Below, in pieces: positions 16,514 through 25,800 of a stretch of DNA of 64,000 nucleotides. The notes below the pieces were generated by a model. The model made no database searches. It saw only the letters and a list, made by a program, of their open reading frames with translations, and had not been told where the DNA came from. The DNA comes from CAZFHA01 sp964518595. Its GTDB lineage: Bacteria > Bacillota > Clostridia > Saccharofermentanales > Saccharofermentanaceae. The DNA lies in assembly GCA_964518595.1 (NCBI GenBank), contig CAZFHA010000021.1:1-64000 (forward strand). The letters run 5' to 3'. Both the position numbers and the translations under genes were made by a program. The stretch's first letter is position 1; each line of letters starts with the position of its first letter.

Positions 16514-17728
16514 TTAGCCGCCCCCCTTTAAATAGTCTGTCAAAAATATGTAAGCCTGATTTACTGCGCTAACTACTTGCCGGCAAGCACCGGGATAAGC
16601 ATTCAGGGTTGTAACTCGTGTGCGAATTTCAGAAATGGAAAGGCCATCAATGTTTTGAGAAAGCATACTAGATTCATTTTTATCAACAACGCCATCTTCT
16701 CCACCAGAAAAATTATTAAGTCCTTCTTGGGTTTGGCGGTCGATTGGCCTAGCCGTAGGTACTTCGGTCACTTCCGGCGCAGTAGTAATCATAGCAGGCT
16801 CGTTCTGCTCTTCTGCACCCTCAGGTTCAATTTGTTCAGGTGCTACCGTAGGGCTACCTGGATTTTTTGCTAATTCAATACAAGCCTTTGATAATGTCAT
16901 AAAGGTATTAACATTCATTTTTACTTGGTCGATTACCCCTGTAGTACCGTCCGATTTTATAGGAATTCGATCTGGATCCTGTAGTTCTACCAGCAAGGTT
17001 TCCATTTTATAGGCTTGCTCAGCCCAAGATAATTGATCTTTGCCAATCGAGTACTCACCGTCGATAGAAGCTTCTTTCCTACTTTTACCACCTTCTTTAG
17101 CTTCACCATCCCAAGTTACTTTGGTGATGCGTCCGCCATTCACAGTAATCTGCACAAAGTCTGTATAGTTTCTGTCTTCAGAGGACTCACGATTCTCTAC
17201 CCGATAATCTCCATCTACAAGTCCTTCTATAGGCGGATAGATAATTGATTCATGCATCTGCTCATTAAGATCAATATCCAAGGCCACCGGTACACGTATA
17301 TCTTTGAACTGCGCCTCAAAGGGAAGGAATTCTTGAAGCACAGCCGACGTATCCTCGGGGTTGTCTTTGGGAAGCAGAACTAAAGAATTTATAGTCGAAC
17401 CATCCCGGGCAAAAGCCATCCTTGCACTGGAAAAATATGGATTATCTTTTAGCTCTATTTCCAAGACATAACCTACCAAAATGCCTTCAGCATCATAGCC
17501 GCCATAGAAACTCTGAATAGTTTCATAATTTGTTCTATATTTTTGCACTCCATACTCTTCATAGTAAGAGGCTTTGAGTATTTGACTAAGACTGGCATGC
17601 AGTTTAGTCTGCTGGTCTCTGGCGGTAGCCGTATCTGTATAAAAATTCAAAACAAGCAGAGCTCCCAGAGATATCAGCAAAATAATAGATGTTCGTATTA
17701 AAAATTTCTTTATCATGATACGGTGCAT
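16514..17728 (-). CDS. RnfG-like membrane-anchored protein with FMN-bind-like domain
   Basis: 404 aa. An N-terminal membrane anchor (about 8-28) is followed by a helix like that of RnfG and an extracytoplasmic part. Residues ~40-165 look RnfG-like (FYGGYDAEGILVGYVLEI). Residues ~170-290 resemble an FMN_bind domain of the PplA type (VDGDYRVENRESS, FVQITVNGGRITKVTWDG). The covalent-FMN consensus S/D-G-A-T-S/T is degraded to DGTTGV. The far C-terminus (ACRQVVSAVNQAYIFL) resembles the end of RnfG but lacks SGAT. A Pro/Glu/Thr-rich linker (~295-345) separates these. GGAGG is 6 nt before the ATG. It lies between the RnfD-like and RnfE/A-like genes. Confidence 0.65.
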   Translation of the reverse strand: MHRIMIKKFLIRTSIILLISLGALLVLNFYTDTATARDQQTKLHASLSQILKASYYEEYGVQKYRTNYETIQSFYGGYDAEGILVGYVLEIELKDNPYFSSARMAFARDGSTINSLVLLPKDNPEDTSAVLQEFLPFEAQFKDIRVPVALDIDLNEQMHESIIYPPIEGLVDGDYRVENRESSEDRNYTDFVQITVNGGRITKVTWDGEAKEGGKSRKEASIDGEYSIGKDQLSWAEQAYKMETLLVELQDPDRIPIKSDGTTGVIDQVKMNVNTFMTLSKACIELAKNPGSPTVAPEQIEPEGAEEQNEPAMITTAPEVTEVPTARPIDRQTQEGLNNFSGGEDGVVDKNESSMLSQNIDGLSISEIRTRVTTLNAYPGACRQVVSAVNQAYIFLTDYLKGGG

Positions 17729-17775
17729 ACGTTACCTCCATTCCATAACTAAATGCAATTTACATGTCAAGTAGG

Positions 17776-18735
17776 CTAAAATGCCTTTCGACGAGATTTT
17801 TGTCCAAAAGCACGGGGATGAATATAGAGATCCAAAATTGGGGTTGCTATATTTAAGAGCAGAATAGAAATTAGAACTGCTGGTATGGGAGCCACGCTAG
17901 GGGTAATGAGGCCTGTAATAGCCCCCGCTATCAGACCATAGAGAAAACGTCCAGCCAAAGAAAAAGGCATAGCAGTAAAAGAGCCGATTACAAATATGAC
18001 TAAAAAGAATGTTCCACTACTCAGAAATAGGTAAAGTGCCATTTTTATGTTTGAATCAGGGTTAACAAAGAAATAACAGGCAAACCACATCAAACTAAAA
18101 ACCACCGGAGCTAATGGCCGCCATACTTTTACAGCGTACAAATATACTGCGCTGCCCATTATCAGCAAACTTGAACCAACACCAATAGGCGCTGGAAATC
18201 GGCCGGATAAAAGCTTCATCCAGCTATAGTGTTCTGCAGAAACAATGATATTCTCGGTAGTTATATGGGCTGAAGGTCCCCAAAGCAAACTGGCAACATT
18301 CAGACGGTATATCAGGGGTTCAATAAAGAAACCACTGTATTGAGGAAAAACTAGATAACTAATGAGTACACCAGAAACGGGGACGGAAAAAAGACTGCCA
18401 CCTCTGCCTACCAGCCATTGGCGCACAAGTACCGATGAAAAAAGACTTGCAGCGATAACCAACCAAACAGGCACTGTTGGAGCTAATAGGAGAGCCATAA
18501 TCAAACCCTCTACCAGTGCGCTACCATCCCAAGTATATGGCTCCTTACGAAGAACACAGAAAAAATAGTCAACACCAACATGAATCAAAGCAGCTATTAA
18601 AGAAATGACCAGTGCACTAACCCCAAAGTAGTAAACTGCTGCAACAAGCATCGGCAGTAAGGCCAAGAGTGTATGCGTGTATAGTAACGGTGTGGATAAA
18701 TCTCGGCGAATATGGGGTGCCGGAAATTTTTTCAT
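17776..18735 (-). CDS. RnfD-like membrane protein
   Basis: 319 aa, about nine membrane helices. The N-terminal half matches RnfD/NqrB well: PHIRRDLST, LLALLPMLVAAVYYFGVSAL, WDGSALVEGLIMALLLAPTV, then VGRGGSLFSVP. The C-terminal half is more divergent. The GAFFMATD motif of RnfD is replaced by GTFFLVIFVIGS, and I cannot find the SGAT-type motif that carries covalent FMN. The end (LISILLLNIATPILD) is typical. The ATG overlaps the rnfC stop (ATGA) with AAAGGAG upstream, so translation is coupled. Confident as an RnfD homologue, not as a functional flavoprotein. Confidence 0.82.
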   Translation of the reverse strand: MKKFPAPHIRRDLSTPLLYTHTLLALLPMLVAAVYYFGVSALVISLIAALIHVGVDYFFCVLRKEPYTWDGSALVEGLIMALLLAPTVPVWLVIAASLFSSVLVRQWLVGRGGSLFSVPVSGVLISYLVFPQYSGFFIEPLIYRLNVASLLWGPSAHITTENIIVSAEHYSWMKLLSGRFPAPIGVGSSLLIMGSAVYLYAVKVWRPLAPVVFSLMWFACYFFVNPDSNIKMALYLFLSSGTFFLVIFVIGSFTAMPFSLAGRFLYGLIAGAITGLITPSVAPIPAVLISILLLNIATPILDLYIHPRAFGQKSRRKAF

Positions 18736-20096
18736 GTTAGTAGACTCCTTTCTTTACGCAATCGATGAGCAGATCGGGCAATAAGTGAGGCTAACTCAAT
18801 CCGAGAAGGACAGACATAGGAACAAGCACCGCAGGAAATACATGTCTCTATTTGTTCCTTAATCAGGATATCCTTGGTACTACTTTCTCTGGGACTGTTA
18901 CTCGTAATCAATTGAGCCAAAAGATGTGGTTCTAGCCGCATAGGGCAAGCCGAAACACAGCTTCCACATTGAATACAGCGAGTCTTTGTCCATGACTGAT
19001 TACGAATAAGAGTAATTCCTTGGGTGGTTTTAAGAATCGGTTGACTAGTATCAGTAATTGCCACACCAGTCAATGCTCCACCCATGGCAATACGCTCGCT
19101 GGTACCTGCTCCCGGAACATGTGCCAGTAATTCTGAAACTCGGGTTCCAATTGGTACCAAAATATTTCTAGGCGAACTGCTATTACTTGATAGGGTTACC
19201 ACCCGCGAGGTACAGGGCAAATTTTTCTCTAATTGATCGCCAAAGGCGGCACAAGTAGACACATTAAATACCACTGCTCCAACTTCCATTTCCGGAATCT
19301 GGGGGTGAACCAGCTCAATACCGTATAAAGCCTTAATCAATAAACCTTCATAGCCTTGTGGAAATCTAGATTTAAAAACGAGCACTGAAAGTTGCCGATC
19401 CGGGTACTGGGACTCTAGTTGAGCAACAGCTAAAGCCATGGTCTCCAATTCGGCCGCCCATTTGTCTTCAATACAAAAAATTATTTGTTGGGCATGAACA
19501 ATACCGGACAGTGCTAGGGCGCCCAAGACCACTCTATGAGCATGCTCCCGCATCAAATGAGCGTCACAAGTTAAGTGAGGCTCACAGGCTAGACCATTTA
19601 CCAGAATAGTCTTAACCTGAAGGCGCGCCGCCCGTAGGCACTTAGCCGCGGTGGGAAACCCTTCTCCGCCCATGCCTACAATTCCTGACAAGAGTAAAAG
19701 TCTAGTCAAGGCTTTACTGGTAAGAGTTTCCGGGTGAGGACGATTCTGAACCGCAGGATCCATACGCCGTTTTAAATCATTTTGAATGTGAATGGCCTCG
19801 CAGTTTCGACCATTCGGCAAACGCCAATTCTTTACAGTTAGCACGGTACCAGAAATACTGGCATGCACAGCTGCGCTCATAGGGGAAGAAGGTCGGGCAA
19901 TCATCTGCCCGATGCAAACAGAGTCGCCGGCCTTTACCATAGGTATAGCCGGCGTTCCCATATGCTGCAAAACTGGTATCAATACTTCTTTGGGAGAAAA
20001 ATGTTCTAGTACTCTTTCCTGGGTTTGGTTGCGACTGTTTTTGAAGGATAAACCGTCAGCCGGAAGCACACCCCGTTTGAAAGATAGCTTCTTCAT
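18732..20096 (-). CDS. RnfC-like iron-sulfur protein
   Basis: 454 aa, soluble, peripheral subunit of Rnf-type electron-transport complexes, expected to receive or donate electrons at NADH/FMN. Domains: N-terminal barrel-sandwich (VKAGDSVCIGQMIA, HASISGTVLTV), the nucleotide/FMN-binding core (GIVGMGGEGFPTAAKCL, LVNGLACEPHLTCD, FPQGYEGLLIKALYG), and two 4Fe-4S motifs: CIQCGSCVSACP (~374) and CISCGACSYVCP (~419). All eight cluster cysteines are present. It starts 18 bp after rpoD with GGTGGAG as RBS, so the locus may be cotranscribed with the housekeeping sigma factor. No RnfB is visible next to it. Confidence 0.88.
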   Translation of the reverse strand: MKKLSFKRGVLPADGLSFKNSRNQTQERVLEHFSPKEVLIPVLQHMGTPAIPMVKAGDSVCIGQMIARPSSPMSAAVHASISGTVLTVKNWRLPNGRNCEAIHIQNDLKRRMDPAVQNRPHPETLTSKALTRLLLLSGIVGMGGEGFPTAAKCLRAARLQVKTILVNGLACEPHLTCDAHLMREHAHRVVLGALALSGIVHAQQIIFCIEDKWAAELETMALAVAQLESQYPDRQLSVLVFKSRFPQGYEGLLIKALYGIELVHPQIPEMEVGAVVFNVSTCAAFGDQLEKNLPCTSRVVTLSSNSSSPRNILVPIGTRVSELLAHVPGAGTSERIAMGGALTGVAITDTSQPILKTTQGITLIRNQSWTKTRCIQCGSCVSACPMRLEPHLLAQLITSNSPRESSTKDILIKEQIETCISCGACSYVCPSRIELASLIARSAHRLRKERSLLT

Positions 20097-20114
20097 GACT
20101 CCACCATTCTTATC

Positions 20115-21182
20115 TTAATCGATATAGTCTTTGAGTTTCTTGCTGCGACTGGGATGACGTAACTTTCGCAAAGCCTTAGCTTCAATTTGACGAATACGCT
20201 CCCGCGTAACATTGAACTCACGGCCAACTTCTTCTAGCGTACGTTGACGTCCATCATCAAGACCGAAACGAAGACGGAGAACCTTCTCTTCTCTTGAGGT
20301 TAGTCCATTCATTGCTTCTAGCAGCTGCTCTTTTAACAAAGTATAAGCAACTTGATCTGCCGGAGAAAGAGCATCGTCATCTGGAATAAAATCTCCCAAA
20401 TGGCTATCTTCCTCTTCACCAATAGGCTTCTCCAAAGATACCGGTTCTTGTGAAATCTTTTGGATTTCTCTAACCTTCTCGACGGGCATACCCATTTCTT
20501 TAGCAATTTCTTCTACTTCCGGCTCACGCCCTAGTTCCTGAATCAGCGAACGTTGCACCCGCACCAAACGATTAATAGTTTCAACCATATGCACCGGAAT
20601 ACGAATAGTTCTGGCCTGATCCGCAATGGCTCTGGTAATAGCCTGTCTAATCCACCACGTAGCGTAGGTACTAAACTTAAAGCCTTTGGAGTGGTCAAAC
20701 TTGTCAACTGCCTTAATCAGACCTAAATTACCTTCCTGTATTAGGTCTAAGAATTGCATGCCTCTACCTAAGTAACGCTTGGCGATAGATACCACAAGGC
20801 GCAAATTGGCCTCAATCAACATGTCCTTAGCTTCTTGGTCTCCCTGAAGCATCCGTTGAGCTAAGTCTTGTTCCTGATCAGCCGTCAATAAGGGAACCTT
20901 ACCAATTTCTTTAAGGTACATTCTGACCGGATCATCAAGACCAACACCCTCACCGAGGCCAGCATTAAGATCCACATCAATAAAGTTTTCTTCTTCTACG
21001 TTGGTCTCCGGTAAAATTTCGATCATCTTGGTCTCAAGAGAATCAAAAATTTTCTCAGCCACCTCCGGATCTACGTCATTAGCTTCTATAATCGCCATCA
21101 CATCTTTGTAAGTAATGCGATTGTTATTACCTGAGGCAATGCTTTCAATCTCTATAAGAATTGAGTTGTAGTCACTGGGCAT
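20115..21182 (-). CDS. rpoD: Primary sigma factor SigA (RpoD)
   Basis: 355 aa. Housekeeping sigma-70. Region 1.1 is short (~5-60). Region 1.2 starts DPVRMYLKEIGKVPLL. Regions 2.3-2.4 carry YATWWIRQAITRAIADQART, region 3 IRIPVHMVETINR, and region 4.2 TLEEVGREFNVTRERIRQIE. The ATG at 21182 is preceded by GGGAGGG; a start at 21221 adds residues that do not fit the family. dnaG, the common partner, is not adjacent; a zinc-ribbon gene lies upstream and rnfC downstream. Confidence 0.96.
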   Translation of the reverse strand: MPSDYNSILIEIESIASGNNNRITYKDVMAIIEANDVDPEVAEKIFDSLETKMIEILPETNVEEENFIDVDLNAGLGEGVGLDDPVRMYLKEIGKVPLLTADQEQDLAQRMLQGDQEAKDMLIEANLRLVVSIAKRYLGRGMQFLDLIQEGNLGLIKAVDKFDHSKGFKFSTYATWWIRQAITRAIADQARTIRIPVHMVETINRLVRVQRSLIQELGREPEVEEIAKEMGMPVEKVREIQKISQEPVSLEKPIGEEEDSHLGDFIPDDDALSPADQVAYTLLKEQLLEAMNGLTSREEKVLRLRFGLDDGRQRTLEEVGREFNVTRERIRQIEAKALRKLRHPSRSKKLKDYID

Positions 21183-21276
21183 ATATTCCCTCCCATGCCA
21201 ATTGGAAAATCTTCTCCTCAACTATGTGCATAGTCAATAGAGTAAAATGTTATCTGTGTATGTCTGCCTATCTACT

Positions 21277-22029
21277 TTAAGCTAAAGCTTTAACTGCTTC
21301 AGCAGTCAGATCTTCAGGATTCTGAACAGAAAGTTCAAAACCGCCATCAGCCCCATAGACCATTAGTTTGATTCCGCCGTAGGTCGCTGAAAAATCGTCA
21401 GGATTTAATCCATATTGCTCTGCTCTGGCACGAGCATAGTTCTTAAAAGTCGTCAAAACATCTTCATTAGTTATCTTATCAGATGTAGCTACGATCAGTT
21501 CGTTGTTCTGCTGTCCTCTTAGGGCAAACCCAATGTGAGAGCCCTTCTGTTCCGGATCTTCGGTATTAACTTTAAAAGCTGTAAATACCTCTTCCGACAT
21601 TACTTCAGCCAAAGCACTCCGATTGCTCATCCGAATAGAATACAAGGGCCAAGCTATAGCTATGGTCAAAACAATAGCCGCCGCCGCAATACCACAGATT
21701 ACAAATAGCGCTTTCTTCGGCGCCTTAATGTCATCCGGCGATACTTCATAAGGACTCTTCTGTACCTTAGGCTCTTCCTTTACCTCAGCCCGCTTAACCG
21801 CAGCCGGAATTGGATCAGGGAAAACCGGAGCCGCATTATAACGCTTCGTCCCCTCTCTCTTGGGTTGAGGCTCATTGGGGAACGTAAAGTCCTCGGGATG
21901 CTTGGCAATCTCCATGGCTTCCTTGCTAGGGAAAACACAATCACAGAAAAGACACTCACAGAGTTCTTCTTTGTCATTCAGCATGATAAGCGAGCCGCAA
22001 TTCTTACAAATACCCTGTTGTGTCGCCAT
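21277..22029 (-). CDS. Zinc-ribbon membrane protein of unknown function
   Basis: 250 aa. An N-terminal zinc ribbon has the pattern C-K-N-C ... C-E-C-L-F-C-D-C (about 8-32). A Pro/Lys-rich linker, one membrane helix (about 108-130, ALFVICGIAAAAIVLTIAIA) and an ~110-residue C-terminal domain with no family I recognise follow. The domain is probably outside the cell, with the zinc ribbon inside. I chose ATG 22029 (AAGGATGG upstream); the longer frame begins with TTG and an unlikely hydrophobic leader. It lies 94 bp upstream of rpoD and is divergent from tadA. Confidence 0.6.
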   Translation of the reverse strand: MATQQGICKNCGSLIMLNDKEELCECLFCDCVFPSKEAMEIAKHPEDFTFPNEPQPKREGTKRYNAAPVFPDPIPAAVKRAEVKEEPKVQKSPYEVSPDDIKAPKKALFVICGIAAAAIVLTIAIAWPLYSIRMSNRSALAEVMSEEVFTAFKVNTEDPEQKGSHIGFALRGQQNNELIVATSDKITNEDVLTTFKNYARARAEQYGLNPDDFSATYGGIKLMVYGADGGFELSVQNPEDLTAEAVKALA

Positions 22030-22246
22030 TATTAATCCATCCTTCTTTTTTATCTTCCCACCGTTTAGGCATACTTCGCCCAAATACAGCAGGATAATTA
22101 TACGCTTTAATAGCGTAAAGCGCAATTGTCAAATTGCAAGGATAGTAAATATATAGAACAATTCCGGTACTAAAGCTCTGCTTCTCCCGGGTTTTTAAAA
22201 AAATTTCACACCTTTAAGAATACAATGCAATATTTCCAGCAGATTT

Positions 22247-22275
22247 TTCCTGTTGCTTTCGCTTTGTGTTATAGT
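22247..22275 (+). promoter_or_regulatory. Promoter of tadA, possibly leaderless
   Basis: TTCCTG - 17 bp - TATAGT. The -10 ends 7 bp before the first plausible ATG (22283), so the transcript would begin at or one base before the start codon. No Shine-Dalgarno is visible before this ATG. Confidence 0.45.
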
Positions 22276-22282
22276 AAAAACT

Positions 22283-22816
22283 ATGGAAAAGAAACAGCGT
22301 AAAATGAACTCGACCTATCATATGAAAAGTGCTCTGCGGCTGGCGCATAAGGCCTATACTCTTGGCGAATCACCCATCGGCTGCGTAATTGTTAAAGAGG
22401 GAAAAATCATTGCCCGAGGCTATAATCTGCGTCAGACCCGACAAGATGTTACCGGCCACGCCGAGATCATGGCTTTGCGCCAAGCTTGTCGCCGCTTGGG
22501 TTCTTGGCGTCTGGAAGATTGCGATCTATATGTGACATTGGAGCCTTGCGCTATGTGTGCCGGTGCCATTATTCAGGCACGGATTCGGAAGGTTTACTTC
22601 GGTGCTACCGATCCTAAGGCAGGTGCAGTCTCTTCCTCCATGTTTCTTTTCGATCAAAAGCATAATCACCAGGTTCTTTATCAAAGCGGTATCCTAGCAG
22701 AAGAAAGCAAGCAATTATTACAACAATTTTTCAAAGAGCTTAGAGCCGAAAAGCGGCGCCGGCGGGAATCAGCCAAATCATACGTTCTTCCACCGGCAGG
22801 TGAGTTGCAGCTGTAA
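22283..22816 (+). CDS. tadA: tRNA adenosine deaminase (A34 to inosine)
   Basis: 177 aa. It deaminates adenosine 34 of tRNA-Arg(ACG) to inosine. Zinc deaminase motifs: HAEIMALRQA (zinc His plus the catalytic Glu) and PCAMCAGAI (two zinc Cys). SSSMFLFDQKHNHQV fits the TadA C-terminal part. The start is uncertain: ATG 22283, 22304 and 22322 are in frame, none with a good ribosome site. The C-terminal ~25 residues are basic and run 77 bp into the end of addA on the opposite strand. Family assignment is firm. Confidence 0.92.
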   Translation: MEKKQRKMNSTYHMKSALRLAHKAYTLGESPIGCVIVKEGKIIARGYNLRQTRQDVTGHAEIMALRQACRRLGSWRLEDCDLYVTLEPCAMCAGAIIQARIRKVYFGATDPKAGAVSSSMFLFDQKHNHQVLYQSGILAEESKQLLQQFFKELRAEKRRRRESAKSYVLPPAGELQL

Positions 22817-25800
22817 TGGCTTGGGCATAGTAGTTTAATTGCGCTTCATAGCGCTGCTTTAAGGTAGCTCTGATTGTCTTATCATCCCCCTTAATAAAAT
22901 CCGACTTATAGTCAACTAATATAGCCTTATTGCCTTCTAAAAACCAGCAATCAATCATCCCCTGAATAAGCTCATTGTCGCCTGTTTCTCTTTGTTTGGC
23001 TAAAGAAAAAGGAATTTCACGAAAAACCCCCAGAGAAGAATCGGTCTCAGCACTGACAATTCTTCGTGCCAAATCAGACTCAGCAAAAGTAAGAATTTGC
23101 TTTCGAAATGGTTTTAGTTCTGGTAACATATCCGGGCTGATCATACGCAGTTCTACCATTTTTTCTAATTCTTTTTGAATTAAATCTTCTCTATCTTCTT
23201 TCGTATTTTGTCGTGTCAGTTCCTCTCTAAGCCCCGCCAAGTCCAGATAACGAAATACACTGTGAAGCAAAGTTCCCCGTTGTGGAGCGGTTAACTTCCT
23301 AGCCCCGGTAACCGAAGTAGTACTTTGGTCTGCGGATCCCAAAACCTGAAAACTCATAGGTAAGAGCTTTTCCAGGGGCTCTGAGCCACTCTCCTCCTCC
23401 TCTTCCGGACGTTGATAGTCATTAAGTCGCCTTTTTAGTTCACTTACTGAAACTTTGGCGGGTATTCTTGTGCTTTCTTCGTAGGAATATTGCCCCTGTA
23501 ATTGCAAAGAGAATTTTTGGATAGTGTCTTTGGTTAACTGCTGTTTTTCAAGACGAAGTAAAGGCAGCTCTTCTTCCGCCTCCGGCTCTTCTGGCTCAGT
23601 GAGCTGGCCCTCAAGGTCATCATAATTTAACCACTCCATCTGAAAGGTCTGCTTAGCGGAAGGAAAAGCTGGACAAGCTACAACTTGCTGCGCCTGTTTA
23701 AGCCAAGAAACGGCCTGCGAATCTTCGGCAATAGCCATAAGAATCAGTTCCAAGTAACTGGTAGCCTTAGCCACCAGATGAGCCGGCAGAATGGGTTCTT
23801 GATACTGGGCGGCTTTCTGAGCCAGACGCAAAGGCTTTACTAGCTGTTCTCCTTGATTCTTAGCCAAAGAACCTACGAGATATAACTTCTCCTCAGCGCG
23901 AGTTAAGGCGACATAAAGTAGACGCATCTCTTCGGCTAGTTGGGCTCTTTTATCTAATTCTCTTAAAGCCAACATCCCATGAGTTGGATAGCTATAGCCG
24001 AGATCCGGCCGAATATAGTTAATGGCAATACCAAAATTTTCTGAAAGTTTGAAAGAAGCCGTACTGTCCTTAGCAGTAATACTTTTATCTATTGCTACCA
24101 GAAAAACATACTTAAACTCCAGCCCCTTACTTTTATGAATACTCATGCACTGAACTGCGTTTTGTCCCGGCTTTAAGCCTCCGCTAACATCCAGCTTTTC
24201 CTTGCGATTTCGTATGTCCTGCAAGTAGCTTACAAAATGGTACAATCCGCGTCGCCGACCTTTTTCAAAACTATTTGCCCAGAATTTAAATAGCTCTAGA
24301 GAATTACTGGATTCAAAAGCCTGTGTGGTTCTGTCTTGGATTTCTTCCAATCCACTTTCTATATAAATTTGCTCTATCAACTCACTTATAGAGCAATACA
24401 TGCTTCGACTGCGGAGATCTTGTATCCAGCCGCAGAAAGAAGCTAATTTTGTTTTAAGCCTTTTTTCCTCTCCTTGAGCTTGGTAACTCAGTACGGCCTC
24501 ATAGAAATGACAGTCCTCACCTATTAATTTTCGACCAAAAAGAACAATCTCCGCCATCTCCTCTGCCCTAAATTGGGATTGACGAAAGGCTGATTGCATC
24601 ACAGCTGCCAGCGGAATATCCTGACAAAAATTATCCAAAAGTCGCATTACGTTTTCCATCAATAGTAATTCTCGGTCTTGAAAAAACTCTTTCTCTTTTT
24701 CTCCCACAGTGGGGATATTATAGCGCTGCAGGAAATCACTATACAAAGCAGCATCTTTGTTCTGTCTAGCTAAAATAGCTATATCACGCCATTCTGCTCC
24801 CTCCGCCACCAAACGACGAATCTCCCTTACCACGACCAAAGCTTCCTTCTGACGTTTTTCAATTGTCTCCGTCTTTTCCTCACTCTCATCTCCCAAAGTC
24901 ATCTGGCTATCTTCAACCTCACGACTATCCTCTGGCAAGGTTTCCTCTACTTCCCAATTCTCTGACTGCGAAAGCTCCGTATTAATTAGAGGATTTACAA
25001 GGTATAAGGTTACCGAAGGGTCCTGAGATAAAGCCGGCAATTCTGGAAAGAGCCGCTGGGTATCATCATAATCAATTTCACCACTATCGGCAGAGAGTAT
25101 ACGGGTAAATATATCATTTACAAAGTTCAGCACCCCCGGTCGACTGCGAAAATTACTGTTCAAATGTAAAAGTCGCCCAGCATTACCCTGCTGGTATTGC
25201 TGGCTGCGCTGCAGAAAAATCTCCGGGCGAGCATGCCGGAAGCGATAAATACTCTGCTTAATATCACCTACCATAAAACAGTTATCACTAGCAATCGCCG
25301 AAACTAAGGCCTCTTGAATACGGCTATTATCTTGATACTCGTCTATATAGATTTCCTTAAACTTCCCTTGATAATAAGCTCCGGCTTCACTATTTTGTAA
25401 AAGCCTAAGGGCAAGGTGCTCATAATCGGCAAAATCGATATAGCTCTCCTGCTGTTTTTTATCCTGATATCGCTGGTCAACTTGTAATAAGAGCGTGAAG
25501 AAACACTCCGCCACCGGAAGCATATAGGCCAGATCCTCACCGATAGCGACACTGCTGCGACTAAAAATATACTGGGCATTGGTATAGAAATTCTCTTGTA
25601 TGCGCTTGCTCCCCTGCCCGGTTAGGTAAAAGATAACCTCATATACCGGTTCATAAAGGGCAAAAAAGTCTCTTTTACTGCCCTCCGGGTCGGATGCCCG
25701 TAAAGAAGCGCCTTTTCCTTCGGGGAGACTGGCAGCGCAGGCGGCACAAATATCCCAACGATCTTCCACGGCAGCGGAGGCAAGCGCACGCCCAAGCTCC

